Shown here: positions 1 to 8,124 of the stretch, one piece after another
Layout of the letters: every line of letters starts with the position of its first letter
Position numbering within the stretch: the first letter of the stretch is position 1
Assembly: GCA_021734645.1 (NCBI GenBank)
Contig: JAIPIQ010000004.1
Location: 1 to 39,581, forward strand
DNA from: Fidelibacterota bacterium
Lineage (GTDB): Bacteria > Verrucomicrobiota > Kiritimatiellia > JAIPIQ01
Length of the DNA stretch: 39,581 bases
Direction: 5' to 3'
Translations under genes and position numbers: made by a program
The notes under the pieces: model-generated
The model's database searches: none
Seen by the model: the letters and a program-made list of their open reading frames with translations, nothing else
Told to the model about the DNA's origin: nothing

Positions 1-3000
1 GCCTTGACACAATGCCGCCGCTCGCCCAGATAGGGTTCGGTCAAGACCAGATCGCAGCCGGTCAGTCGCCCCACTGCTTCGAGATGCGGCTCCTCCACGC
101 CGCAGACCAGCAGGGTGGCCCCGGCCTTGACCTGCGCGCTCACCCCCGTCACAAGGGCTTCCGCTGCGTGCGGGCCGTCTATGATCAGGACATTCGCGCC
201 CGCAATGGCGTCCTGCCGGACCAGGCCGACCTGATCAAGGCAGGCTTCCAGTTCGGGCGCCACCTGCACAGCGCACCGCCCGCCGGGCTCGGCCTGGTAG
301 GCGGCCAGATAGGCGATGATATTACCGAGCAGTCCGTGGGCGGCGGGCTCGCGGTCAAGGTCATCCAGTTTCAGCGCGGTGACCACCGCAAGTCCGGCGC
401 CGATCATGCGCTCATAAAGCGCGGCGCCCATACCATCCTTGTTGCCGGCCAACACCACCCGGTAGTTGCAGCGCTCCGGCAATTCCAGGATGCCGCGGCT
501 CGAGCCCCCGCGCCAGAAGCTCAAATCCTGCTGATCCACTCCTTCCAGCAGGCGGTGCCGCGGCCCGTTGAAGGGAATCAACGCGGTCGGCGCCGCGCGG
601 CCGCGCCACTCGATGCTGGCCAACCAGAAAGGCAAGCCCTCCTCCGGGACCCGATGTTGATACAGCCCCGCGCCCGTCACGATGGACAAGTCCGGCACGC
701 CGCCGACCCGCGTCTCGAGCGCGCCATAGGGCCGCCCCGCGCGCAAGCTCGTCACTTCCCGCCATTCGAGGGATGCCGGCGAAAACGCGGGCGCGCCCCC
801 CCGACCCAGCGCAAAGGCGCACGCCTCGTCGGACACAAACCAGCAGCCCTGGGCGTCACGCACCAACAGACCCACCTGGCGGTTGAACAGCCGGGCGGCT
901 CCCCGTGCCAACTGCTCGATATCGCGCAGCGGGGTCTGATACCGCAGCCGGAGCAGCCCTTCCTCGAAATGCGCCAGGGGCTGGTCAAACAGGGCGAACA
1001 CATAGGCGCCCGGTTCTGTCACGCGGTTGAATTCGAGCTGGCCCGCCAGCCCGTAGGTGGGGCTCATTGTCTCCGGTTGATTCAGCCGAATTTCCCCGGT
1101 CTGCGTCCAGCCATACCACACACAGCCGTTGGCCGACCTGAGGCCCCGATCCGGAGACAAGCCCCCGTTGGCCGTGGTAAAATCATCCATGATCCGGTTT
1201 TGGGGCGACAGCCCCTGCGCCGCGCCAGCCAGGCAGCACAAGGCCCGGCCACCACGCTCGATCCAAGCCCGCACATCCGCCCGCGCGAGCGCCCCCGGCT
1301 CGGCCAGCAGAAGGTCGCAATCGGGGATGCCACTCTCGCAGCGCGCGACCGCCACACCCGCCCGTTCCAATGCGACGGTCTCCGTATCCCCCAGCGCGCC
1401 GATTCGCGCCGCGGGGTGGCGCACCCGAGGGAATATCTTTCCGAGCCGCTCGTCCCGGTACCCCGGCGCGCCCCGGTAGCGGAACTCGCGCACGAGCCGC
1501 ACCGGGGTGGCGTGCGCCACGGCCGGAAACGAGAAGCGGCAGACCACGTTTTCCATGATCCGCCCGGGGGCTAGCTCGAGCGGCTGACCCTTCTCGCTCA
1601 AGGCCTCGCCCGCGAGCGTTTCGACCCGGCAAACCAGTTCGTCGGCCAGGCGCAGATCATCATAGATAATCCGCGCCGACGCTTCCCATTCCGCGTCGGC
1701 GAAGAAAGTGCGCTCGTCGCGATCGTCGAAAAAGCGCACCGGGCGCATGAAAGGGGCAAAGAGGGCAAAGCCCGGGTTCGGCTCAAGGGCCGGCAGGGTC
1801 GGATCCCAGGGATTGACCGGCGAAGCAACCGGGCGCACATGCTTGTGCTTGATGCCCGGTCCGCCCAGATCGTCGTGGCGCAGCTCCAGCAATTGATTGT
1901 TGTTCGTCGGCTGCCAACGGAAGAAATTGTAGGACAGGTCCCAGGGGATGAAGCCGCTGACCCGGTGGAGTTCGCCGTTGAACAGCTTGCCCTCGTGGTG
2001 CAGCAGAATATCCCTCAGGATCTGATCATGACCGTCGTGCCACAAACCGGTGGCGTAGTCCTGGGCCTGCGCTTCGTAGCCCGAGGTTCCATTATCGAGT
2101 GGCCGATCGTGCGCCCAGACGCTGCCCAACTCATCCCAGAGCATCGGCTTGTCGGGTCCATAACGTTGCCAGTCCTCGAAGACCGTCACGGGCGCATAGT
2201 GATGCCCGCAAAGATCACCGTGCCGCGATTCGAGGCTGAAGTCGGAAGCAAAAACCGGGCGCGTCAGGTCGAAGCGCTTGGCGTGGGCGATCATTTCCGG
2301 TTTCTCGCCGCCGCCACGCCAGCGCAGCTCATTGGAAACGCTCCAGATAATGACCGAGGGATGATTGCGCTGAGCCTTGATCAAGCGCTCGAGGTGACCC
2401 TGCCAGATGACCGGATCCGCCGGCACCTGGAAATGGCAGACCGCCTCGGCTTCGAGCAGCATCCCCAACTCGTCGGCAACTTCGTAGAGCTCGCGATGCT
2501 TCGGGCTGTCATGCAGGCGCATGAAATTCACGCCCAGGGCGCGCAGATTCCCCAGCCAGGTTTCCATATAGGCGCGCGTGCCCTGGATATCGCCGAAATA
2601 ATGCCCCCCGTGCCCGCGCAGGAACAGTTCACGCCCGTTCAGATACAGGTGGGGTCCGTGCCACGTGACTTCGCGGAAGCCGAAGCGAAGCCGCAGGTGA
2701 TCCAGCACGCCGCCCTGTGCGTCCAGCAGTCGGACATGCACATGATAGAGGTGCGGATCGTGCGGAAACCAGAGCCGCGGATTGCTCCAGGGCGCGGACA
2801 AGCTGAAGAGGGCGCGCGCACCGGCCGCCAACCGGTGCGACTGCGCACTCCCGAAGCGTTTCGCCACCGAGCCGTCCGGACCCGTGACGACACACTCGAT
2901 GGCGAAGACCGCCTCCGTGCCAAGACCGTTCTCGACCGGAATTTCGCAAACGATCTCGCCGCGCGCGACGGAGGTTTTCACGAACGGATCATTGCCAACG

Positions 3001-3491
3001 GCCACCCAGGGGCGCGCCTTCAGGAAGGTGTCCTGCCAGAAGCCGCGCCGGTGGGTGCCATAATCGTCAAAGAGATCATTCGGGCGGTCACTGACCCGAA
3101 CCTCGATGATGTTCTCGCCCACGATCAGCGCCGCGTTCAAGGGAAACTCAAACGGGGTATAGCCATCGTGCCATTCCCCGATTTTTTCTCCATTTAGCAG
3201 AAATTCAGAGTGATGCGCACAGGCATACCCGCCAAACCGAAGGTCCAGACCTTGCATCTCATCCGGCACCAGGAACGATCTGCGGTAGACCGCGGCTTTG
3301 CCTTCCCAAACCCTGGGATAGTCAAAGCAATCCCACTGCGCCCCGCCCCAGCTCTGCCGCACGCCCGCGTACGCGCCCGGCACCCGGATGCTCGTCCATT
3401 CGGCATCGGCCGCGCTGCGAAACGCCCACACCCCGTTGAGGGAGATCTCCCCCCGCCCGGCGGCCGCTGACGGCCTCTCCCGCTTTCGCAT
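1..3491 (-). CDS. Glycoside hydrolase family 2 protein, 3' end outside the window
   Basis: This is one open frame of 1163 codons that runs off the left edge without a stop. It starts at ATG 3491, in frame with a typical GH2 sugar-binding start (ISLNGVWAFR). A beta-sandwich domain comes first, then an immunoglobulin-like domain, then the TIM barrel with the RGHGGHYFGD and LGVNFMRLHD blocks. The acid/base Glu is about residue 388 in WSVSNELRW and the likely nucleophile is Glu 454 in LWDELGS. GH2 enzymes are retaining glycosidases (beta-galactosidase, beta-glucuronidase, beta-mannosidase and relatives); the substrate cannot be read here. About 600 further residues follow the barrel. They end in a Rossmann-like stretch (LLVCGVEEP) that may be a glutamine-amidotransferase-like domain. 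No signal peptide is seen at the chosen start. The start overlaps the stop of the small ORF upstream by one base (TGATG). Family is certain, specificity unknown. Confidence 0.9.
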   Translation of the reverse strand, partial: MRKRERPSAAAGRGEISLNGVWAFRSAADAEWTSIRVPGAYAGVRQSWGGAQWDCFDYPRVWEGKAAVYRRSFLVPDEMQGLDLRFGGYACAHHSEFLLNGEKIGEWHDGYTPFEFPLNAALIVGENIIEVRVSDRPNDLFDDYGTHRRGFWQDTFLKARPWVAVGNDPFVKTSVARGEIVCEIPVENGLGTEAVFAIECVVTGPDGSVAKRFGSAQSHRLAAGARALFSLSAPWSNPRLWFPHDPHLYHVHVRLLDAQGGVLDHLRLRFGFREVTWHGPHLYLNGRELFLRGHGGHYFGDIQGTRAYMETWLGNLRALGVNFMRLHDSPKHRELYEVADELGMLLEAEAVCHFQVPADPVIWQGHLERLIKAQRNHPSVIIWSVSNELRWRGGGEKPEMIAHAKRFDLTRPVFASDFSLESRHGDLCGHHYAPVTVFEDWQRYGPDKPMLWDELGSVWAHDRPLDNGTSGYEAQAQDYATGLWHDGHDQILRDILLHHEGKLFNGELHRVSGFIPWDLSYNFFRWQPTNNNQLLELRHDDLGGPGIKHKHVRPVASPVNPWDPTLPALEPNPGFALFAPFMRPVRFFDDRDERTFFADAEWEASARIIYDDLRLADELVCRVETLAGEALSEKGQPLELAPGRIMENVVCRFSFPAVAHATPVRLVREFRYRGAPGYRDERLGKIFPRVRHPAARIGALGDTETVALERAGVAVARCESGIPDCDLLLAEPGALARADVRAWIERGGRALCCLAGAAQGLSPQNRIMDDFTTANGGLSPDRGLRSANGCVWYGWTQTGEIRLNQPETMSPTYGLAGQLEFNRVTEPGAYVFALFDQPLAHFEEGLLRLRYQTPLRDIEQLARGAARLFNRQVGLLVRDAQGCWFVSDEACAFALGRGGAPAFSPASLEWREVTSLRAGRPYGALETRVGGVPDLSIVTGAGLYQHRVPEEGLPFWLASIEWRGRAAPTALIPFNGPRHRLLEGVDQQDLSFWRGGSSRGILELPERCNYRVVLAGNKDGMGAALYERMIGAGLAVVTALKLDDLDREPAAHGLLGNIIAYLAAYQAEPGGRCAVQVAPELEACLDQVGLVRQDAIAGANVLIIDGPHAAEALVTGVSAQVKAGATLLVCGVEEPHLEAVGRLTGCDLVLTEPYLGERRHCVK

Positions 3492-3664
3492 CAGCGCGCG
3501 CCCTCGGGAACGACAACGCGTTCCGGCGCAGTGGACAGATAGGGCCAGGCATCGCCACCCAAAGAGGCAACAATCCACTGACGAGGCCGACCTTCCCCAT
3601 CTCTGAAAGACTCGATCAACAGCAATTGCATCGTATTCTTTAAGCGCTTGGCTCTGAAGTCCAT
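3491..3664 (-). CDS. Small ORF coupled to the GH2 gene, possible transposase N-terminal remnant
   Basis: A 57-codon frame (46 codons from the inner ATG at 3631) ends in TGA that overlaps the GH2 ATG by one base. The translation includes LLLIESFRDGEGRPRQ followed by WIVASLGG. This resembles the N-terminal strand pair of IS1634-like DDE transposases (VESYR..GKPRQR...LG). It is then cut off after about 20 more residues with no catalytic part. The predicted promoter at 3671-3699 would start RNA at about 3664, so only the inner ATG may be usable. It could be a fossil of an insertion sequence, a leader peptide that couples translation into the glycosidase, or chance. The resemblance is from memory of the family, not from a search. 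Confidence 0.3.
   Translation of the reverse strand: MDFRAKRLKNTMQLLLIESFRDGEGRPRQWIVASLGGDAWPYLSTAPERVVVPEGAR
3642..3649. promoter_or_regulatory. Possible LacI-family operator core (AAGCGCTT)
   Basis: An 8-bp perfect palindrome AAGCGCTT lies about 15-22 bases downstream of the predicted start of transcription of the GH2 transcript. Palindromes with a central CG and this core are common in LacI-family operators. The flanks add no further symmetry, so support is modest. Confidence 0.3.
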
Positions 3665-3963
3665 GTTGGCATATTCAGGATGAATCGCCGTCCTGTCAAG
3701 CCCTGGTCAAATAATCAGGCACTGCAAAACGCCCCCCCCCAACGCCAAGGGTATCTTGCATGTTTCCCCCAAATATGGCCGATAGGAATTCAAGGATACG
3801 CATATTCTCAGCACACATTGGGGCGCCTGGCCGCGCCCGCCGACAGCCAGGCATCCGGTGGACGACCACGGCGACGACTACGGATTACCCATCACAGGGT
3901 TGAAAATCGGCCGGGAGGGGGTAGGTTGAAGTTGACAATCTGACAATCCCGGAAAGGGCTTTC
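3665..3963. other. Divergent intergenic region between GH2 and cupin genes
   Basis: This 299-bp stretch holds the GH2 promoter on the minus strand and a run of nine C at 3732-3740. A plus-strand frame at 3680-3943 is open but has no ribosome site and no recognisable protein features, so I do not call it. A TTGACA lies just upstream of the cupin start, too close to the ATG for a normal promoter and leader. Confidence 0.5.
3671..3699 (-). promoter_or_regulatory. Sigma-70-type promoter of the GH2 transcript
   Basis: On the minus strand a perfect TTGACA (3699-3694) is followed after 17 bases by GAATAT (3676-3671). Transcription would begin near 3664, upstream of the GH2 start at 3491. Confidence 0.5.
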
Positions 3964-4317
3964 ATGAATCAGCCAGCAGACTATCGCGGCCGCCCGTTGC
4001 GGCTTGAAAACGAGATTGACTATGCGCCGGACGCCATCGTCAGCAAGACGCTGCTCAAGAATCCGGCGGGGAACCTGACCCTGTTTGCCTTCGATGCCGG
4101 GCAGGAGTTGAGCGAGCATACCTCGCCCTATGATGCGGTGTTGCAAGTGGTCAGCGGCCAGGCGCAGGTGGAGATCGCCGGCGAGCCGCGGGAGATTTCC
4201 GCGGGCCAATGGATCATCATGCCGGCCAATATCCCGCATAATGTCGTGGCGGCCGAACGGTTCAAGATGCTGCTGGTCATGATTCGCGGCCGACCGCCCG
4301 AAGCGCCGCCGGCGTGA
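3964..4317 (+). CDS. Small cupin-domain protein
   Basis: The 117-residue product is a single-domain cupin. The first cupin motif is seen around residues 45-68 (GQELSEHTSPYDAVLQVVSG). The second is around residues 83-95 (GQWIIMPANIPHNVV). The metal site looks reduced: His is present in EHTSP and IPHN, but the second His of the usual HxH is absent. Stand-alone cupins of this size bind metal or small molecules and often act as stress or sugar-related accessory proteins; no substrate can be assigned. The ATG is preceded by a GGAAAGGG ribosome site about 6 bases away. It has no close operon partner upstream, and the next gene has its own promoter at 4420-4448. Confidence 0.85.
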   Translation: MNQPADYRGRPLRLENEIDYAPDAIVSKTLLKNPAGNLTLFAFDAGQELSEHTSPYDAVLQVVSGQAQVEIAGEPREISAGQWIIMPANIPHNVVAAERFKMLLVMIRGRPPEAPPA

Positions 4318-4419
4318 TCCGCCAGCGGCGGTGGGGGAGTGTTCAGTGATTACTGCTCTACCTCATGCCGTCAACTTTACTGGCCCGCTCCCGCCAGGCG
4401 CTGCCGGTTCATTTTCTTC

Positions 4420-4448
4420 TTGGCGGCCGGGCGCGGTGGGGCTATTTT
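4420..4448 (+). promoter_or_regulatory. Promoter of the outer-membrane protein gene
   Basis: TTGGCG (4420-4425) and TATTTT (4443-4448) are separated by 17 bases. A good AAGGAG ribosome site follows at about 4466-4471, 6 bases before the ATG at 4478. The same TTGGCG -35 is seen in the tRNA-Leu promoter at 28555. Confidence 0.45.
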
Positions 4449-4477
4449 TTACCGAACACTGAATCAAGGAGTCTGCC

Positions 4478-5512
4478 ATGCCCGCAAAATGCCTGCTGTG
4501 CCTATTCGTCATTGTTTCCCTGCTGTTGCCCTTGTCCGCGCAAAGCCAGCGTCTCGCTTTGGATGCGCCCGTGCCGGCCAACGCGCAAGCCACCGCCGTG
4601 GTCGCAGCACCCGCGACCCTGCCGCCCCCGCCGACCGCCCGGCAGTTTCGTGTCTGGTCCGGCCTGGGTATGTCGGCCGGCGACGTCACCTATCAGATCG
4701 GCGGCAACATCAAGATGGGCGGGGAGTCCATGCGGATGCATTTCCCGATCAGCGAGCTCGAGTTCCCCATGGACGTGGCCCTGGTGACCCTGGGTGCGGG
4801 CCTCCAATTGCCAAGCGGCTGGGAGTGGTTGGGCGAGCTGGGCATGAACCTGAGCGATCCGTCCTCGAAGATGAAGGACAGCGATTGGACGATTCCCCAT
4901 GCGCCGAGGGTCAAGACGATTTATTCCGAGAGTGACGCGGATTTGGATGCCTTCACGCTGGATGCGCGCGGGCGGCGCTGGTTTTACCGTCGGCAGGATG
5001 CCAGCGGCATGCGCTGGGCGCTGGGCGCGGGGGCTGGCCTCTATTACGCCAAGTACGAATGGGAAGCCTACAATGTGGACCAATGGTATCCCCAGGAGCC
5101 TTGGCGCGCACATTTCCGCCATGCGGGCGTGGGCATCACCTATGAAGCCACGGTCTTGATGCCCTATGTCGAGTTGGCCGGCCAGCTTGAGCGCGGCCCC
5201 TGGCACATGACCTTCTCCCTCGGCCTTTCGCCCTACACCCAGGTCGAGGACGTGGATGATCATGTACTGCGTTCCATTCGCGCCGAAACCGATGCCGACG
5301 GCACCGGCTTCAAAATGGAATTCGACGTGCGCTACGCCTTCAGCGCCAACTGGCAGGCCTTCGGCCGCCTGAACCTGCTGGGCTTCAGCGTGGACGGCAC
5401 CGAGAAGGACCATGTCTATGCCGGACCCGACGCCGGGAATCGCTGGGAGATTGACCACGAAATCGAAAGTCGGCAGACCCAACTGGTCGCCGGCATCACC
5501 CGCTCCTGGTAA
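4478..5512 (+). CDS. Exported protein, probable outer-membrane beta-barrel
   Basis: The 344-residue product begins with a clear signal peptide (MPAKCLLCLFVIVSLLLPLSA, cleaved near AQSQ). A short Ala/Pro-rich linker follows, then alternating hydrophobic and polar stretches rich in Gly, Tyr and Trp (GAGAGLYYAKYEWEAY, WHMTFSLGLSPYTQ). The C-terminus ends with an aromatic residue (ITRSW), which is usual for outer-membrane barrels. No family could be named. Length and pattern fit an OmpA-like or OmpW-like porin, or a related barrel of unknown role. It has its own promoter at 4420-4448 and a strong AAGGAG ribosome site. A GC-rich hairpin follows the stop at 5525-5539. Confidence 0.7.
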   Translation: MPAKCLLCLFVIVSLLLPLSAQSQRLALDAPVPANAQATAVVAAPATLPPPPTARQFRVWSGLGMSAGDVTYQIGGNIKMGGESMRMHFPISELEFPMDVALVTLGAGLQLPSGWEWLGELGMNLSDPSSKMKDSDWTIPHAPRVKTIYSESDADLDAFTLDARGRRWFYRRQDASGMRWALGAGAGLYYAKYEWEAYNVDQWYPQEPWRAHFRHAGVGITYEATVLMPYVELAGQLERGPWHMTFSLGLSPYTQVEDVDDHVLRSIRAETDADGTGFKMEFDVRYAFSANWQAFGRLNLLGFSVDGTEKDHVYAGPDAGNRWEIDHEIESRQTQLVAGITRSW

Positions 5513-5524
5513 GGCCGGCCGCCG

Positions 5525-5539
5525 TTACCGCGGCGGTAA
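5525..5539. repeat. Short perfect inverted repeat after the outer-membrane protein gene
   Basis: TTACCGC-G-GCGGTAA forms a perfect dyad directly after the TAA of the upstream gene. There is no T tract, so it may be a 3' stabilising hairpin rather than a true terminator. Confidence 0.4.
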
Positions 5540-5588
5540 GGCCGCGGCGCTGCCGTCGCGGATGAAAGTGCGGGAAGCGTATATGACT

Positions 5589-5725
5589 GCAGAGGCGCTT
5601 GCAAAACCTCCTGTTCATCGGTCGGGACGGAGCCCGACCCTCCAGAAATCAGTTCAAGACACGCGCGGTTCAAATGGAGGGACGACCTCCGTGTCGTCCG
5701 CAGGAGGTTTCGCAAGAGCCTCTGC
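5589..5725. repeat. 137-bp nested palindromic element (MITE- or REP-like) in the thiE leader
   Basis: The outer 25-base arms (5589-5613 and 5701-5725) are inverted copies with two mismatches. Inside are a second pairing (CCCTCCA at 5638-5644 with TGGAGGG at 5675-5681) and two hairpins. These are GGTCGGG/CCCGACC at 5620-5639 and GGACGAC/GTCGTCC at 5680-5699. The whole unit can fold into a cruciform-like branched structure. Its right arm ends one base before the thiE ATG. The AGGAGG in the right arm (5702-5707) pairs with CCTCCT in the left arm. It is not recognised as a thiamine riboswitch. Confidence 0.7.
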
Positions 5726-5726
5726 A

Positions 5727-6350
5727 ATGAACGGTTATTATTTCATCACCGAGTCGGCCCTGAGCCGGGCCGGCGTCATGAGCGATACGGCCAACGCGCT
5801 GAAAGCCGGGACGAATGTCGTGCAATATCGGCGGAAGACCGGCTCATCGGCGGCCTTGTATGCGGAAGCGCTGGCCTTGAAGGCCCTGTGCCGCCACGCC
5901 CTGTTCATCGTCAACGACCACATAGATATCGCGTTGGCGGTTGACGCCGACGGCGTGCATATTGGCAGCGACGACTTGCCGTTGCCGGTTGTCCGCGGGC
6001 TGCTCAAGCCCGGAAAGGTCATTGGGGCGACGGTCCGCAATTGGGAGGAGGCCGCCAGGGCGGTGGATGAAGGCGCCGATTATCTGGGGGTCGGCCCCAT
6101 TTTTGCCACCATGACCAAGCAGGACGCGGGCCGCCCCGTGGGCCTGGACCTGCTTCAGAAGATCAAACGAGCCTACTCGTTGCCGCTGGTGGCGATCGGG
6201 GGCATCACACTGGCCAATGCCCGCGAGGTGATCGCCGCGGGGGCCGACATGATCTGCGCCCTCAGTGCGGTCGTTGGCGCCCCGGACGTCGCGCAAGCCG
6301 TCCGGGATTTTCAGGGGCTGTTTGCCGCCAATGAAGAGATAACCGGTTGA
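5727..6350 (+). CDS. thiE: Thiamine-phosphate synthase
   Basis: The 207-residue product joins the pyrimidine diphosphate and thiazole phosphate to give thiamine phosphate. It shows the TIM-barrel signature of the family. QYRRK (phosphate and pyrimidine site) is near residue 33. LFIVNDHIDIALAVDADGVHIGSDDLP is the Asp/Mg region near residues 57-83. GADYLGVGPIFATMTKQD is near residues 115-132, and VAIGGI closes the barrel. The start at 5727 gives the usual family length. The frame is also open upstream, with an in-frame ATG at 5583 preceded by GGGAAG, so a 48-residue extension encoded by the palindromic element cannot be excluded. No other thiamine gene is near. The stop lies one base from the hydA stop on the other strand. 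Confidence 0.93.
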   Translation: MNGYYFITESALSRAGVMSDTANALKAGTNVVQYRRKTGSSAALYAEALALKALCRHALFIVNDHIDIALAVDADGVHIGSDDLPLPVVRGLLKPGKVIGATVRNWEEAARAVDEGADYLGVGPIFATMTKQDAGRPVGLDLLQKIKRAYSLPLVAIGGITLANAREVIAAGADMICALSAVVGAPDVAQAVRDFQGLFAANEEITG

Positions 6351-6351
6351 T

Positions 6352-8124
6352 TCAGACCTTGGCGCGGCCGGCGTATTTGGTGTGGAGCAGTTCGTGGGAG
6401 GTATGGCTGCCGGGGGTTTTGAGGAAGTCCTGGTAGATTTTCTTGATCTGCTCGTTTTCGTGGGACTTTCGGAGGGTTTTGCCTTCGTCCTCGGCATAGA
6501 TGGCCGCGATGCGTTTGAGGCGCACGCTGTCGTCGGTGAAGCGGGGTTGTCCGCCGCCGCCGATGCAGCCGCCGGGGCAGGTCATCACTTCGACGAAGTG
6601 ATAGGGTGCTTCGCCGCGCTTGAGGGCTTCGAGGACTTTCCGGGCGTTGCTCAGGCCATGGGCGACGGCGACCTTGACTTCGACGCCTTCGAGGAAGGCC
6701 CATTCGGGCAGCAGGTTTTCGAGTTTGAGGGTGGCCTCCTTGACGCCGTCGAGCCCGGCGACGGCGGTCAGGTGCAGGTTCTTTACGGGCAGCTCGCGCC
6801 CGGAAATGAGTTCGTAGACCGTGCGCAGGGCGGCTTCCATCACGCCACCGGTATTGGCGAAGATATCGGCCGCGCCGGAGGACAGTCCCAGGGGATCGTC
6901 CATCTGGCCATCGGGCAGGTTGCGGAACTCGATGCCGGCCTGGTCAATCATGCGGCCCAGCTCGCGGGTGGTCAGCACGTAATCCACGTCCTGCACGCCG
7001 CTGGAATTCATTTCGGGCCGTTGGGCCTCGAATTTCTTGGCGGTGCAGGGCATGACGGAAACCACGACCATATTCTCGGGTTTGCAGCCGATTTTCTGGG
7101 CGTAATAGGTTTTGGCCACGGCGCCGAACATTTGTTGGGGCGACTTGCAGCTCGAGAGATTGGGCAGGTATTGGGGATAGTAGTATTCGGCGAACTTGAT
7201 CCAGCCGGGGCTGCAACTGGTGAACATGGGCAGGGCCACGGGTTCCTTCTCGACCAGGGCCTTTTTCAGGCGCAGCAGCAGCTCCGTCCCTTCCTCCATG
7301 ATGGTCAGGTCGGCCGTGAAATTCGTATCGAAGACGCCATCGAAGCCCAGGCGGCGCAGGGCGGTGACCATTTTGCCGGTCACGAGGGTGCCGGGTTCAT
7401 AATCGAAACACTCGCCGAGGGCCGCGCGAATGGCCGGCGCGGTCTGGACCACGACCACTTTGGTGGGATCTTCGATGGCTTTCCACACCTCGTCAATGTG
7501 GCTGCGCTCGGTAATGGCGCCCACGGGGCAGACCGCCGCGCACTGGCCGCACTGCACGCAGGCCACGCCATCGAGATCCTGGGTGAAAGCCGGGCCGATG
7601 ACCGTATCGAATCCCCGGCCCTGGGGAAAGAGCGCGCCCACACCCTGCATCTCGCCGCAGACCGTGACGCACCGGCGGCATTTGATGCACTTGGCATTGT
7701 CGCGAATCAGCGCCGGCGTGCTTTCGTCGCGGGCAGCCTTGGCCCGGACCCCTTCGTAGGGCACCCGCTCGATGCCCAGCTCGTGGGCCAACTCACGCAG
7801 CTCGCAGTCCTCGTTGCGGTCGCAAACCTGGCAATCGCCGTCGTGCTCGCTCAGCAGCAACTGCACGACCTGCCGCCGGGCCGCGCGCACGCGCCCGCTG
7901 TGGGTCTTGACGACCATGTTGGGGGCCAACACCGTGGCACAGGCCGCCATGAGGGTCCGGGCGCCCTCGACCTCGACCAGACAGACCCGGCAGGCGCCCA
8001 GGGGCGGCTTGCCTTCGAGGTGGCACAGGGTCGGGATCCGGATGCCCAGCCCGCGGGCCGCTTCCAGGATGGTGGTACCGGCCGGTACGGTGGTTTTCTC
8101 GCCGTTGAGGGTGACTTCGATCAT
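6352..8124 (-). CDS. hydA: [FeFe]-hydrogenase catalytic subunit of a trimeric NAD(P)-linked enzyme
   Basis: The 590-residue product carries, in order, a plant-type [2Fe-2S] domain (Cys 34, 45, 48, 62), a His-Cys3 [4Fe-4S] site (His 94, Cys 98, 101, 107), two [4Fe-4S] ferredoxin motifs (Cys 146-156 and 189-199), the H-cluster domain and a C-terminal small-subunit-like segment (SHENEQIKKIYQDFL). H-cluster motifs are TSCSPGW (302-308), MPCTAKK (358-364) and EVMTCPGGCIGGGGQP (512-527). In the first motif the usual second Cys is Ser. Together with HydB and HydC it would make H2 from NAD(P)H plus reduced ferredoxin, or run in reverse; bifurcation is inferred from the subunit set. ATG 8124 overlaps the hydB stop (ATGA), and the N-terminus from it matches the ferredoxin fold, so I prefer it to the longer frame from 8166. 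The accessory maturases HydE, HydF and HydG are not in the window. Confidence 0.95.
   Translation of the reverse strand: MIEVTLNGEKTTVPAGTTILEAARGLGIRIPTLCHLEGKPPLGACRVCLVEVEGARTLMAACATVLAPNMVVKTHSGRVRAARRQVVQLLLSEHDGDCQVCDRNEDCELRELAHELGIERVPYEGVRAKAARDESTPALIRDNAKCIKCRRCVTVCGEMQGVGALFPQGRGFDTVIGPAFTQDLDGVACVQCGQCAAVCPVGAITERSHIDEVWKAIEDPTKVVVVQTAPAIRAALGECFDYEPGTLVTGKMVTALRRLGFDGVFDTNFTADLTIMEEGTELLLRLKKALVEKEPVALPMFTSCSPGWIKFAEYYYPQYLPNLSSCKSPQQMFGAVAKTYYAQKIGCKPENMVVVSVMPCTAKKFEAQRPEMNSSGVQDVDYVLTTRELGRMIDQAGIEFRNLPDGQMDDPLGLSSGAADIFANTGGVMEAALRTVYELISGRELPVKNLHLTAVAGLDGVKEATLKLENLLPEWAFLEGVEVKVAVAHGLSNARKVLEALKRGEAPYHFVEVMTCPGGCIGGGGQPRFTDDSVRLKRIAAIYAEDEGKTLRKSHENEQIKKIYQDFLKTPGSHTSHELLHTKYAGRAKV

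Noticed and set aside
12-3197. Long open frames on the plus strand opposite the GH2 gene
   Set aside because: They mirror the codon pattern of the minus-strand gene, which carries clear GH2 motifs and catalytic Glu residues. The plus-strand products show no motif.
3680-3943. 87-residue plus-strand frame before the cupin gene
   Set aside because: No ribosome site, no motif, and it spans the GH2 promoter.
5513-5726. Thiamine (TPP) riboswitch before thiE
   Set aside because: The conserved CUGAGA and later box are not found. The leader is filled by the palindromic element.
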